The position numbers and the translations under genes were made by a program. Below, in pieces: positions 24,709-33,927 of a stretch of 64,000 nucleotides of DNA. The notes under the pieces were generated by a model. The model worked only from the letters and a program-made list of their open reading frames with translations. It did not search any database and was not told the origin of the DNA. Source of the stretch: Pseudonocardia parietis. GTDB lineage: Bacteria; Actinomycetota; Actinomycetes; Mycobacteriales; Pseudonocardiaceae. Location of the stretch: positions 217,543 to 281,542 of the forward strand of contig NZ_JAGINU010000002.1 of the NCBI RefSeq assembly GCF_017876315.1, written 5' to 3'. How positions within the stretch are numbered: position 1 is the first letter of the stretch; each line of letters starts with the position of its first letter.

Positions 24709-26025
24709 TCAGTCGGTCGTCTTCGCGGTGGAGCCCGGGTCCGAGCCCTCGGCAGAACCGGCTCTGGACCGGCTCGGTAGGAGCAGGGTCACTGGCGACG
24801 AGGTTGTGCCGACGGTGAGCCGCCCGCCCTCGCTCTCGGCGAGGCGGCGTGCCAGTGGCAGACCCATGCCGCGTCCGACGCCCCGATTCGTGAGGGCGGA
24901 GCTCGGGATCCCGGGGCCCTGGTCGCCGACGTCGATCGCGATCGCGTTCTCGCTGACCTCACGAGCGGAGATCGACACATCCCCGGCTCCGTGCAGGAGC
25001 GCGTTATCGAGCAAGACACCGAGGATCTGCCGGACGGCGGCAGACGAGGCGTCCGGCTCGGGCAGGGAGCCCGGGAGCAGGGAGGAGAACGAGCGGCCGT
25101 CCCGCGTCAGGCGCGGGCGCCACTCGTCGTCGAACTCGGAGAACAGGCGGGGGAGGTCGGCCGGCGCCGAGGTCGTCTGCCGTTCACGCGCCAGGGCGAG
25201 GAGCTCGTCGATCGTCCGCTCGAGCCGGTCGATCGACCCCAGCCCGTACTCGATCTGCGGTCTCGTCATGGGCTCCGCCGCGTCGAGTGCGGACTCCAGT
25301 CGCAGCCGCAGACCCGCGAGCGGAGTTCGGAGTTGATGGGAGGCCTCCGCCGAGAACGCGCGTTCGCGGGCGAGGAGGTCGTCGAGCCGGCATGCGGTAC
25401 GGCTCAGGGCTCCGCTCACCCGGTCGGTCTCCGCGATGCCGCTGCGCTTCGGGCTGATGCCGAAGTCCCCGTCGCCCAACCGGTCCGCGTCGTCGACCAG
25501 TCGGTCGAGAGGTCGGGACAGGCGCAGCGCCAGGCGGCGAGCGAGCAGCCATGTCGACACCAGCACGACCGCGGCCAGAGCCGCCATCCCCAGCCAGATC
25601 GGCATCACGGATGCGTAGACCTGTGACGAGGGTGCGGTGGCGCGGACGGCACCGACGATGTCGTGTAGGCCGCTGACCGGGACGGCCACGACAAGGTCGT
25701 CGGCAGGCGGCAGCCCGGTGCGCCCACCGAGGACGTAGTCCACCGCGGCGTCACCCTCCGAGGGGCCTGCTCCGAGGAGCAGTGCGCCGTCGGCGTCGTA
25801 GAGCGCCACGGCAGCGTCACTGGGGCCGTCCGGAAGCGCGCGCGGCACGCGGTCATGGGCCATGTCGCTCTGCACGCTGCGCGCCGCGAACCCGGCCAGC
25901 CGCTGCAGGGACGAGTGTTCCTCGGAAACAGCGAACTCGGCCAGGCCGATGGCCAGCGGTATCCCGAACAGCGCGACGGCGAACGTCGCGGTGATAAGGG
26001 CCAGTCCCACGACCCGCGACCTCAT
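24709..26025 (-). CDS. Sensor histidine kinase (HK-1)
   Basis: This 438-residue membrane kinase has two transmembrane segments (LALITATFAVALFGIPLAIG at the start, and MPIWLGMAALAAVVLVSTWL) flanking an extracytoplasmic sensor region of about 130 residues. A HAMP region, the HisKA box FSAEASHQLRTPLAGLRLRL with the phosphorylated His, and an HATPase domain (VLLDNALLHGAG, IDVGDQGPGIPSS, GMGLPLARRLAESEGG) follow. The ATG overlaps the stop of the response regulator (ATGA), so it is made with its partner at the end of a five-gene overlapping unit containing murJ. A close paralogue lies at 44794-46209. The signal is unknown; an envelope cue is inferred. Confidence 0.92.
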   Translation of the reverse strand: MRSRVVGLALITATFAVALFGIPLAIGLAEFAVSEEHSSLQRLAGFAARSVQSDMAHDRVPRALPDGPSDAAVALYDADGALLLGAGPSEGDAAVDYVLGGRTGLPPADDLVVAVPVSGLHDIVGAVRATAPSSQVYASVMPIWLGMAALAAVVLVSTWLLARRLALRLSRPLDRLVDDADRLGDGDFGISPKRSGIAETDRVSGALSRTACRLDDLLARERAFSAEASHQLRTPLAGLRLRLESALDAAEPMTRPQIEYGLGSIDRLERTIDELLALARERQTTSAPADLPRLFSEFDDEWRPRLTRDGRSFSSLLPGSLPEPDASSAAVRQILGVLLDNALLHGAGDVSISAREVSENAIAIDVGDQGPGIPSSALTNRGVGRGMGLPLARRLAESEGGRLTVGTTSSPVTLLLPSRSRAGSAEGSDPGSTAKTTD

Positions 26026-26756
26026 CGATCCGTCCCTTCGCCGCCGTTCGGTGGCCACTCCAGGCGGTAGCCATGTCCCCGCAGGGTCGTGATGCGGGGT
26101 GCCCGGTGTGCGGAGAAGGACGCCAGGAGCCTGCGCAGATTGCCGACGTGGACGTCGAGTGTCTTGGTCGGGCCGATCCAGTGCTCGTCCCACACGTCCG
26201 ACATGAGTTGGTCACGGCTCAGCGCCGTGCCGGGTTCCCTCGCCATGCGAGCGAGCAGGTCGAACTCCTTGTTCCGCAGCTCGACACCGGTGTGCCCGAT
26301 CGACACGCGCCGACCGCTGAGGTCGATCCGCAGGTCACCGAGTTCGATGACCTGGGTCGTGCCCTTCGGTTCCGACCGGCGAAGGTGCGCGCGGACCCGG
26401 GCCAGGAGTTCTGCGAGACGGACGGGTTTGGTCAGGTAGTCGTCGGCGCCGGCTTCCAGACCGACGATCACGTCCATCTCCGCGGTTCGGGCGGTGAGGA
26501 TGACGATGATCGCCTCGGGGAGGACTGTCCGCATCCGGCGGCACACCTCGGTCCCGTCGATATCGGGCAGGCCAAGGTCGAGCAGGATCAGGTCGAAGGG
26601 AACCTCGGCCACCGCCCTCAGCGCCGTCGCGCCGTCGGTGCGCCACACGGTGTCGAAGCCGTGGCTCCGCAGGTTGATCTGCAGGAGGTCTCCGATCGTA
26701 TGGTCGTCCTCCACCACAAGCACCCGTACCGACACGGCATTGGCTCGCACGTTCAC
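26022..26756 (-). CDS. OmpR/PhoB-type response regulator
   Basis: This 244-residue regulator has a receiver domain (VRVLVVEDDHTIGDLLQINL; phospho-acceptor Asp in LILLDLGLPDIDG; switch Thr in VILTARTAE; Lys in DDYLTKPVR) and a C-terminal winged helix (ELRNKEFDLLARMAREPGTA and RGHGYRLEWP). The start was taken at GTG 26756 because it overlaps the murJ stop (GTGA); GTG 26735 is also possible. It is coupled at both ends, to murJ upstream and to the kinase downstream. A decapitated copy of the same kind of gene lies at 46206. Its regulon is unknown. Confidence 0.9.
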   Translation of the reverse strand: MNVRANAVSVRVLVVEDDHTIGDLLQINLRSHGFDTVWRTDGATALRAVAEVPFDLILLDLGLPDIDGTEVCRRMRTVLPEAIIVILTARTAEMDVIVGLEAGADDYLTKPVRLAELLARVRAHLRRSEPKGTTQVIELGDLRIDLSGRRVSIGHTGVELRNKEFDLLARMAREPGTALSRDQLMSDVWDEHWIGPTKTLDVHVGNLRRLLASFSAHRAPRITTLRGHGYRLEWPPNGGEGTDR

Positions 26757-28384
26757 GGCGTTGTCCACCGACGGCGCTTCGATAGGTGACCTGCCGCGAT
26801 GATGAAGACGGTGACGTAGATTCCGAGGGCCCCGACGAGGACGAGCGCGGTATGCCACAGGTCGGTGGCCGGGCCGACGCCACTGACCGCGACAACGGCA
26901 CCTGCCCCGAGCGCCGCGGTCGCCGCAGCGAGAGCCGGGCGGAGCAGCGCTCCGGCGGCTCCTCGGAGCGGTCGCCGTCCCGTGGTTCGCACGATGAGCC
27001 GGGCGGTGCAGACCAGCCCGACCGTGTAGGCGAGCGAGAAGGCCGCGCCCAGCCCCACCACGACGTACCCGGCGGGCAGCAGAAGCGATGCCAGCACGGC
27101 CAGCAGCGACTGGATCAGGGCGATCACGATCTGCACCATTGCCGGGCCCCGGGTGTTCTCCCACGCGTGCAGGGTCCGGACCAGTACGAACTGGAACGAG
27201 TAGATCACGACGGCCGGTGCGAAGGTCGCCAGCACCAGGCCCATGAACCACGTGTCGGGCCCCGGGTTGCCGGGGAACAGCAGTCGAGTGATCAGCGGCG
27301 CGGTGATCAGCAGTGCGCACGCCACGGGCAGGAGCAGCCGACCCGACCGCACCAGGGCCTCCGTTGCCGCACGGGCAACGCGGTCGACGTCGTGCTCGAC
27401 GGCTGCGCGGGCCATGCGCGGGAAGGCTGCCGTGACGACGGAGACCGCGATGATCGCGTGCGGGACCAACATGATCATGTTGGCGTTGGTGTACTGCGCC
27501 AGGCCGGCCGCGTGGTCGGCGGTGTCTGCCGCGGCCGCGCCGGCCGCATTCGCGACGATCGCGGTGATCGAGTACGCGATCTGGTTGGCGGCGACGAACA
27601 GGACGGTCCAGCCGGCGAGCCGCAGGGAACGGCCGATTCCCGCCGCCCGGAGGTCTCTGCGGGGCCGGACGCGAACACCTGCCGCGCGCAGCGCCGGCAG
27701 GAGGACCAGGACCTGGACCAGTACGCCGGCGGTGGCGCCGCCGGCGATGGCGAGGACCTCGCCGGGCGATACCGTCTCCGCGGCGTTCGCGTCCGGCCCA
27801 GTGGCGATCCCACCCAGGAACAGGAACGGGACCGCGGCGGCGATTCCGACGACGTTGTTCGCGACCGGGGCCCACATCATCGGCCCGGGCCGGTCCCGGG
27901 CCAGGAGCACCTGACTGAGCACCGCGAAGATCCCGTAAAGCGGAATCTGCGGCAGGCACCACGCCAGGAACGCGGCGAGGAGAGCGGTGTCCCGCGGCGG
28001 CCAGGCGCCGCCCGTGTAGAGACGGGCGATCCACGGGGCCAGCAGCACCCCGATGACCGTCGCAGGGAGCAGGACGAGCAGGGCAACGCTGAGAAGGCGT
28101 CCGGCGAACGCGTCACCCTCCTGCCGCCCGTTCGCGGCGGCCCGGATCAGCTGCGGGACGAACACGCTGCTGATCGCACCGCCGGCCAGCAGGGTGTAGA
28201 CGATCGAGGGGAGCGTGTTGGCCAGGGTCAGCGCGTTGCCCACTACGTGGAGCCCGAAGGCCGCGGCCCAAACCGACGCGCGGACGAAACCCAGGACCCG
28301 GGACAGGGCGGTGGCGACCGCGAGCCCCGACACCCGCTCTCCGCGGGTGAGAGCCCCACCTGGCCTCGCGACGGAAGCCCTCAC
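26753..28384 (-). CDS. murJ: MurJ/MviN-family lipid II flippase
   Basis: This 543-residue membrane protein has 13-14 hydrophobic helices. The family hallmarks are near the N-terminus (ALSRVLGFVRASVWAAAFGL, then ANTLPSIVYTLLAGGAISSV with FVPQL) and around QIPLYGIFAVLSQVLLARDR. MurJ moves lipid-linked peptidoglycan precursors or related lipids across the membrane. Unlike the large actinobacterial housekeeping MviN proteins it has no kinase-like or carbohydrate-binding C-terminal extension. It starts at GTG 28384, overlapping the stop of the lipoprotein gene. A dedicated copy in an operon with a two-component system suggests conditional envelope remodelling; whether it flips lipid II or another glycolipid is open. 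Confidence 0.88.
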   Translation of the reverse strand: MRASVARPGGALTRGERVSGLAVATALSRVLGFVRASVWAAAFGLHVVGNALTLANTLPSIVYTLLAGGAISSVFVPQLIRAAANGRQEGDAFAGRLLSVALLVLLPATVIGVLLAPWIARLYTGGAWPPRDTALLAAFLAWCLPQIPLYGIFAVLSQVLLARDRPGPMMWAPVANNVVGIAAAVPFLFLGGIATGPDANAAETVSPGEVLAIAGGATAGVLVQVLVLLPALRAAGVRVRPRRDLRAAGIGRSLRLAGWTVLFVAANQIAYSITAIVANAAGAAAADTADHAAGLAQYTNANMIMLVPHAIIAVSVVTAAFPRMARAAVEHDVDRVARAATEALVRSGRLLLPVACALLITAPLITRLLFPGNPGPDTWFMGLVLATFAPAVVIYSFQFVLVRTLHAWENTRGPAMVQIVIALIQSLLAVLASLLLPAGYVVVGLGAAFSLAYTVGLVCTARLIVRTTGRRPLRGAAGALLRPALAAATAALGAGAVVAVSGVGPATDLWHTALVLVGALGIYVTVFIIAAGHLSKRRRWTTP

Positions 28385-29394
28385 CGGGTCACCGCCCGGG
28401 CAGCCGGCTTGCCCGGAGTGATCCCGACGTGCACGTGGTCGCGGTGGACCGCGTCGGTGAAGAACCCGGTCCCGGCGACACGGATCGGCCCGCCGACCTC
28501 GGTCGCCCCGGCCTCGCCGGCGGCCGTCATCACGGCCTCGAGGCGGCCGTCGTCGCGGAGCTCCTCGACCGGCACGCCGTCGATCGCCCTGATGTCGAAC
28601 GCCCGACCGACCGCATGGTTGGACAACCGGCTGGTCGGATAGACCGTGCCGGGGTGACCGGTGGCCGCGACCTGCACGTCGATCCTGGCACGGGCTCCGA
28701 GCCGCTGCAGGACACCCAGGATCGGGTCGCCGACACGACGCTCGACGATGTCGACCCGCACCGGCTCGGGCAGGACGAGGGCGGGGTCCCCGAGCACAGC
28801 GCGTCCGAGAGCGGTCGGCCCACCGGCGCGGGCCGGGGCGAGAGGCGGGCGAGGGGGAGCGACCGATGCGGTGACCTCCCACCGGCCCTTGAGCAGGACG
28901 AGCCGGATGTCGAGCACCAGCTGTCGCACACCGTCGTGCCCGGTGTCGCCCCAACTCTGCTCGGCGAGCACGATCACGCTCGCCGTGGTCGCGGTGAGGC
29001 CACCCTGTTGCGCGAACACGACCCGTGTCCGTGCGCGGGGGGTGGGGAGGTCGACCAGTTGCGGTGCGACGGCGCCAAGGGCTGCGGGGTAGCCGGCCGC
29101 GACGACGCGCTCGCTGGCGGCGGTGGGCTCGATCTCCTCCCAGCTGCCGACCGCCTCGACGAAGGCGACGGCGGTCTCCTTCGACAGGTCCCCGCGACTG
29201 GTGCGCGGAGCCGTCGCCACGTCGTCGGGGACAGGTGCGCTGGTGACCGGTGCAGGCGTCGGTGCACCCGCATCGAGGCGTGGCGAGGCCGGCGCGGCGC
29301 CTGCGCATCCGGCGGTGACGAGGACAAGCAGCACGAACGCCGCGGCCGGGAGCAGCCGGTCGCGGCGCGTCGCGCTCCGTGCAGCGGAAGTCAT
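28381..29394 (-). CDS. Lipoprotein with M15/D-Ala-D-Ala-peptidase-like C-terminal domain
   Basis: The product has 337 residues. An N-terminal lipoprotein signal (FVLLVLVTAGCAG, lipobox Cys) is followed by a Pro-rich linker and a region of unknown fold. The C-terminus reads PTSRLSNHAVGRAFDIRAID and ends RDHVHVGI, which matches the metal-binding pattern (His, Asp, His) of LAS-type peptidases such as M15 carboxypeptidases. It probably acts on cell-wall peptides outside the membrane. ATG 29394 overlaps the GNAT stop, and its own stop overlaps murJ. The lipobox assignment is firm; catalytic activity is inferred. Confidence 0.75.
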   Translation of the reverse strand: MTSAARSATRRDRLLPAAAFVLLVLVTAGCAGAAPASPRLDAGAPTPAPVTSAPVPDDVATAPRTSRGDLSKETAVAFVEAVGSWEEIEPTAASERVVAAGYPAALGAVAPQLVDLPTPRARTRVVFAQQGGLTATTASVIVLAEQSWGDTGHDGVRQLVLDIRLVLLKGRWEVTASVAPPRPPLAPARAGGPTALGRAVLGDPALVLPEPVRVDIVERRVGDPILGVLQRLGARARIDVQVAATGHPGTVYPTSRLSNHAVGRAFDIRAIDGVPVEELRDDGRLEAVMTAAGEAGATEVGGPIRVAGTGFFTDAVHRDHVHVGITPGKPAARAVTR

Positions 29395-30164
29395 GCACGA
29401 TCCGTCGTGGCCAGACAACGCCCGAAGTGCGCGACCGGCACGCCGTCGCGGGTCCGGCTCCGGTGGAGCCAGGTCCAGCCGGTGTGTTCGTAGAACCGCA
29501 CGGCGGAGTCCGGTTCCGTCGCGGTCACCAGCTCGACCCAGGAAACCCCGAGGCTCGTACAACGGTCGAGGTAGATCTCGATCAGCCGCCGTCCGACGCC
29601 GGCTCCACGGGCCCCCGGATCGACGGCGACGGCGGTCAACTCACCGACTGGTTCCTCGCGCTCGAGTGGTTGCGCGGTGGGCGTGCCCGCGCGTCCCCGC
29701 CAGAGGCGGGCGGCGTAGGTCGTCGCTCGACAGCGCAGGAACGTGGCGAGGAGCCGCGGGCGGGCCACGAGAGCGAAGAGGCCGTGTCGGATGAGTGCTC
29801 CCCGGTGGCGCCGCAGCAATTCGCGCCGGAACGCGCGGCGATCCGTGGTACCGACCAGGAACCCGACGACCGTTTCGGCGCTGGCGTCGTCGCTGCGCTT
29901 GATCGCAACGAGGCCGATGGCGTGGGGGCTGTCGAGGAAGGCGGCCTGCCAGCGTGCGACGAAACCCGTGCCGAGGCGCGGGAAGAAGCCGATCGGCAGG
30001 TGTGCGACATGCAGGCCGGCCATTGCGGACAGGTCGTAGGTCGTCGCGGTACGGACGAACACACGCGGACGGCGTCCGGCGGGCCAGGGAAGGCCGTTCG
30101 GTGCGGTGGGAACGGGAAGTGTCGCTGCGGATGCTCGATGCCGACAGGTCGAGATGACGCCCAT
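29391..30164 (-). CDS. GNAT-family N-acetyltransferase
   Basis: This 257-residue protein has the acetyl-CoA binding signature VGELTAVAVDPGARGAGVGR with RLIEIYL, and the C-terminal strand SAVRFYEHTGWTWL. GNAT enzymes acetylate amines on proteins, small molecules or cell-wall precursors; the substrate is not visible. ATG 30164 has CTGGAG upstream, and a short hairpin (CTCCGG-AACA-CCGGAG, 30186-30201) lies in the leader. It is the first of five genes joined by 4-bp overlaps (lipoprotein, murJ, response regulator, kinase), so an envelope-related substrate is plausible. Confidence 0.85.
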   Translation of the reverse strand: MGVISTCRHRASAATLPVPTAPNGLPWPAGRRPRVFVRTATTYDLSAMAGLHVAHLPIGFFPRLGTGFVARWQAAFLDSPHAIGLVAIKRSDDASAETVVGFLVGTTDRRAFRRELLRRHRGALIRHGLFALVARPRLLATFLRCRATTYAARLWRGRAGTPTAQPLEREEPVGELTAVAVDPGARGAGVGRRLIEIYLDRCTSLGVSWVELVTATEPDSAVRFYEHTGWTWLHRSRTRDGVPVAHFGRCLATTDRA

Positions 30165-30258
30165 GACAGAACTCCAGGCGGGAAGCTCCGGAACACCGGA
30201 GACGGGGGTGATCGGGCCATGGGCCGCCCGAACACCCGTGCGAAATGTCTCGGCGAGG

Positions 30259-30792
30259 TCAGGCGGCCAGCGCCGACACCGGGGGGCCTCGTCGGGCGAC
30301 GTCGCGGACGATCGACCACTGGGGCACGGGCAGTGCCGGTTCGTAGCCGACCAGGCGCGGCGAGCGGACCGGCCGCTTGGGCGTCGAGGCGATGCGCCGG
30401 ATCAGCGCGACCAGCAAGGGACGTAGAGCAGCAACGAGGCTGCCGAGCTGCTGAACCTGGGTGACGGCGACGACGATCAGTGCCCCCAGGATGATGTGCA
30501 CGACCGAAAGCGACATCTCCCCGGAGTGGTCCGTGACCGGCGGGACCAGCTTGGTCGAGGCGTGCAACGCCGGCTGCGCCACAACAGCGCCGTTGACCAT
30601 GGCCAGCAGTCCCTCGTACCGACGTGCGGTGACCAGGCGCGCGAGCGCGACCGATGCCGCGACCACGCCGACCGTCGCAGCGTGTACGGGGTGTTCACCG
30701 GCCGCCAGGTCCATCCCGATCGCGAGGACGGCGGTCGCGAGGGCGGCCACGAGCAGCGCCCGCGGCGAGGAAGGACGTGCGTCGGCCAGCAC
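30259..30792 (-). CDS. Uncharacterised membrane protein
   Basis: The product has 177 residues, starting at GTG 30792 after the strong site GGGGAGGAG; the frame could extend to ATG 30828, but that would bury the ribosome-binding site. It has three or four hydrophobic segments (ALLVAALATAVLAIGMDLAA, TVGVVAASVALARLVTA, SVVHIILGALIVVAVTQVQQ) and a basic tail. Histidines occur in the loops (EHPVHAA, ALHAS, TDHSGEM). I do not recognise a family. It lies upstream of the GNAT-murJ unit on the same strand and may be its first gene, though a 94-base gap separates them. Confidence 0.65.
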   Translation of the reverse strand: MLADARPSSPRALLVAALATAVLAIGMDLAAGEHPVHAATVGVVAASVALARLVTARRYEGLLAMVNGAVVAQPALHASTKLVPPVTDHSGEMSLSVVHIILGALIVVAVTQVQQLGSLVAALRPLLVALIRRIASTPKRPVRSPRLVGYEPALPVPQWSIVRDVARRGPPVSALAA

Positions 30793-31449
30793 GACACTCC
30801 TCCCCTCAACCGGACCGAGTGGCATCACTCGGACGTTTTCACGGTAGCGCAGGACAGCAATTGATCCGGCGCAGGCACAGATCGGCGCTCGACTGTGCCG
30901 CTGGACGTACGACCTACCTGTTGTGGACGCGGTCCTCTTGTGGACGCGACCTGGCGATCCTCAGTCAATGGGTGGCTATGGCTTCTTGGTTCGGCACACG
31001 TCGCGTGCCGCCATCCGCTCGTCGCGTGACGGTCCGCAATCAACCGATAACTACAACATCAAGTAGGACGATGAACTAACGAATTGAGCCCGACGCGCAG
31101 GCCTGGTTCCAGGAGCTGCAGATCGGCGACAAGGTCTAGGCCACCACCGCCTCGGTCGAAACGGGGAACAGGACGGTCGTTCCATGCTGACTGAGGCGCC
31201 GCCGGCTCGTGCGCTGTGACGGGCCGGCGGGGCGAGGTCTTCAGACGGGGACGGGGCACCACGCGCGTACCGGGCGACTTCACGCCGAGCCACTGGCGAG
31301 CTCAATCGGCGGGCGCGGCCGCCTGCACGATCGTGCGAGAGAACGGGGTGCACCGTCGACCTCACACGTCGCGACGCCGCCGTGGTCGGCCACGGTGTGC
31401 TCGACCATCACGGGGTGGTCATTCATGCCGCCGAGAACCCGGTGACGGG
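30793..31449. other. Non-coding stretch, nothing recognised
   Basis: About 650 bases with several AT-richer patches (for example around 31040-31085, CAATCAACCGATAACTACAA). No frame looks coding; short shadow frames on both strands lack starts with ribosome-binding sites. It probably contains the promoter of the membrane-protein/GNAT-murJ unit at its left end. Confidence 0.4.
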
Positions 31450-32691
31450 TCACTGGTCGCGGCTTTTCCACCCGGCCGTGCCACGCAGCACCACTCGCGC
31501 GCCGTCGAGTAGGACCGCGCCGAACAACGCCCAGATCAGCGGGGCCAGTGGCGCGAACGCGGTCCGGGTGCGCATCAGCCGCGCGGCGCGGTGGTGCGCC
31601 GCCGCAGCAGCGCCCCAGCCGAGCAGCCCGGTCGTGACCAGGCCGATAGCCCGGGCGCTTCGGCCGCGTCCGGATCGGCCCGGCGTCCGCGCCACCCGCA
31701 GCCCGCACACCACGGCCACCGGCCCGGCCAGCGACATCGCCGCGTGCGTCAGCCCGCCCCCGGCCAGCACGAGCACCGACCGTTCGGTTGCGGCCACCAG
31801 CGTCTTGCGGAACGACGCCCAGCCGGCGCCGAAAGGGTCCAGCCCGCTGGTGGTGACCAGGCCGTGGGCGTCGACCAGCCTGGTGCGGCCGCCGTCGTCG
31901 CGTACCCGGGTGGCCAGCAGCACGTCCTCGGTCCGGCGATCCCGCAGCGCCGTCCAGCCACCGACCGCGTCGAACCGGTCGCGGCGCACCAGTAGGCACT
32001 GACCGATCGCCAACGCTCTCCGTGCCCGGCCCTGCGGGTCGGCGTGTTCGCCGATGAACACGATCCCGGTCGGCATCAGCAGCGACCACGCCGCCGACCC
32101 GCCCGGCGGCGGGGTGCCGGCCGCGGAGACCAGGTCCGCGTCGTGCTGCACCGCGGTGGCTCGCAGCCGGCCCAGCAGCTCGGGCGCGAGCTGCGTGTCG
32201 GCGTCGACGAACAGCAGCCACTCTGGTGGCGCGGTCCCGGACCGGTCCCGTGCGACGCGGTCGGTATCCAACCCGATCTGCATCGCCGCGACCTTCCCGG
32301 ACCAGCCGGCCGGGCGACCCTCGCCGCGCACGATCGTCACCCGTGGGTCGTCGTCTGCGTGCCGGGCCGCGATCTGCCCGGTGCCATCCGATGAGTCGTC
32401 GTCGACCACGACTATCCGCACGTCCGGCATGGTCTGCGCGCGCAGCGCATCGACGCAGGCCCCGATCCGGGGCGCCTCGTCCCGGGCCGGGACGACGATC
32501 GTCACCGAGCCGTCCTCGTCGCCCGACGCCTCGGCGAGGGGTGGGATCCGGCGTACTCGCTCGACCGTGCGCGTGCCGCGCCACGCCGTCGCCAGCGAGG
32601 CCGCGATCAGGAGGAAATGTCCACACCCACCCAGCACGAGCGTGATCGTCGCGCACCACGGTTGGCGGGCGACGGACGGGCTGTTGGCCAC
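31450..32691 (-). CDS. Family 2 glycosyltransferase, HpnB-like
   Basis: This 413-residue protein starts at GTG 32691. An N-terminal membrane helix (LVLGGCGHFLLIAASLATAW) precedes a GT-A domain with VTIVVPARDEAPRIGACVDA, the DxD motif WLLFVDADTQLAP, and an acceptor-site QCLLVRRDRFDAVGGW / RRTEDVLLATRV. GRPAGWSGKVAAMQIG is typical of hopene-associated (HpnB) and carotenoid GT2 enzymes. C-terminal membrane helices follow. It is divergent from sqdB with 87 bases between starts. Joint control suggests it could use UDP-sulfoquinovose or otherwise build a glycolipid; that is inference, as known sulfoquinovosyltransferases are mostly GT4. Confidence 0.82.
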   Translation of the reverse strand: MANSPSVARQPWCATITLVLGGCGHFLLIAASLATAWRGTRTVERVRRIPPLAEASGDEDGSVTIVVPARDEAPRIGACVDALRAQTMPDVRIVVVDDDSSDGTGQIAARHADDDPRVTIVRGEGRPAGWSGKVAAMQIGLDTDRVARDRSGTAPPEWLLFVDADTQLAPELLGRLRATAVQHDADLVSAAGTPPPGGSAAWSLLMPTGIVFIGEHADPQGRARRALAIGQCLLVRRDRFDAVGGWTALRDRRTEDVLLATRVRDDGGRTRLVDAHGLVTTSGLDPFGAGWASFRKTLVAATERSVLVLAGGGLTHAAMSLAGPVAVVCGLRVARTPGRSGRGRSARAIGLVTTGLLGWGAAAAAHHRAARLMRTRTAFAPLAPLIWALFGAVLLDGARVVLRGTAGWKSRDQ

Positions 32692-32778
32692 GCCTGGGTG
32701 ATGGTGGCGGTCCCGGGTCGGCCGAACACGGGTAGAAGTTCGGACAAGGCGGACGACGTGATGAGGCGAGGGGTGTCG

Positions 32779-33927
32779 ATGAAGGTTCTGGTCCTCGGCG
32801 GCGACGGCTACCTGGGGTGGCCAACAGCACTGCACCTGTCCGACTGCGGCCATGAGGTGGCGGTGCTGGACAACGGGGCACGCCGCGGCTACGACGACGA
32901 GCTCGGCGTCACGAGCCTGGTCCCGATCCGCAGGCTCGACGAGCGCGTCACCGCCTGGGAGGAGGTCTCGGGCGCCCAGTTGTCCATCTATCACGGCGAC
33001 CTGCTCGACGCGGAGTACGTGAGCGCCACCCTCGCCGAGTTCCGCCCCGACGCGGTCGTGCACTTCGCCGAGCAACGCTCCGCGCCGTACTCGATGCTGG
33101 ACCGGGACCACGCCACCTACACCCAGCACAACAACGTCGTCGGCACCCTGAACCTGCTCTACGGGATCGCCGAGACCGACCCGGACATCCACCTGGTCAA
33201 GCTCGGGACGCTGGGTGAGTACGGCACCCCGAACATCGACATCGAGGAGGGGTGGCTGACCGTCGAGCACAACGGGCGCAGCGACCGGGTGCTGTTCCCG
33301 AAGCGGCCGGGCAGCTTCTATCACCTGTCCAAGGTCCACGACAGCCACAACATCGAGTTCGCCTGCCGCGCGTGGGACCTGCGGGCCACCGATCTCAACC
33401 AGGGCGTGGTCTACGGCCACCACACCGCGCAGACCGGCCGTGACGAGCGCCTGGCCACCCGCTTCGATTACGACGCGGTGTTCGGCACCGTGCTCAACCG
33501 GTTCATCGTCCAGGCCGTGCTCGGCGAACCGCTGACCGTCTACGGCTCCGGCGGTCAGACCCGCGGCGTGATCGACATCCGGGACACCGTCGAGTGCGTC
33601 CGGCTCGCCGTCGAGAACCCTGCCGAGCGCGGCGAGTTCCGGGTGTTCAACCAGCTCACCGAGTCGTTCTCGGTCGGCGAGCTGGCCAAACTCGTCGCCG
33701 ATATACACCCCTGCACCGAGATCACGCACCTGGACAACCCACGGGTCGAAGCCGACCAGCACCACTACAACGTCGTCTCCACCGGCCTCGCCGAGCTGGG
33801 CCTGCGCCCGCACCTGCTCGCCGACACCCTGATCACCTCGATGTTCGAGCTGGTCGAGCGGCACGCCGGCCGAGTGAACCGCGCCGCGCTGCTGCCGGCC
33901 ACGCAGTGGCGCCTGCCCGGACGATGA
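32779..33927 (+). CDS. sqdB: UDP-sulfoquinovose synthase
   Basis: This 382-residue short-chain dehydrogenase-type enzyme makes UDP-sulfoquinovose from UDP-glucose and sulfite, the committed step of sulfolipid synthesis. It has the NAD loop VLVLGGDGYLGWPTALHLS, HFAEQRSAPYSM, the catalytic region KLGTLGEYGTPNIDIEEG, the YxxxK motif YHLSKVHDSHN, and DLNQGVVYG. These closely match plant and bacterial SQD1/SqdB. ATG 32779 has GAGGGG just upstream; ATG 32761 adds six residues. No SqdX, SqdC or SqdD partner is in the window. Sulfolipid is unusual in non-photosynthetic actinomycetes, so a sulfosugar-containing glycolipid or polysaccharide is a fair inference. Confidence 0.93.
   Translation: MKVLVLGGDGYLGWPTALHLSDCGHEVAVLDNGARRGYDDELGVTSLVPIRRLDERVTAWEEVSGAQLSIYHGDLLDAEYVSATLAEFRPDAVVHFAEQRSAPYSMLDRDHATYTQHNNVVGTLNLLYGIAETDPDIHLVKLGTLGEYGTPNIDIEEGWLTVEHNGRSDRVLFPKRPGSFYHLSKVHDSHNIEFACRAWDLRATDLNQGVVYGHHTAQTGRDERLATRFDYDAVFGTVLNRFIVQAVLGEPLTVYGSGGQTRGVIDIRDTVECVRLAVENPAERGEFRVFNQLTESFSVGELAKLVADIHPCTEITHLDNPRVEADQHHYNVVSTGLAELGLRPHLLADTLITSMFELVERHAGRVNRAALLPATQWRLPGR

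Noticed and set aside
26786..28642. 618-codon open frame on the plus strand opposite murJ
   Set aside because: Its protein is Arg/Asp/Gly/Gln-rich with no hydrophobic core, the standard look of the antisense of a GC-rich membrane protein gene; murJ on the other strand has clear family motifs.
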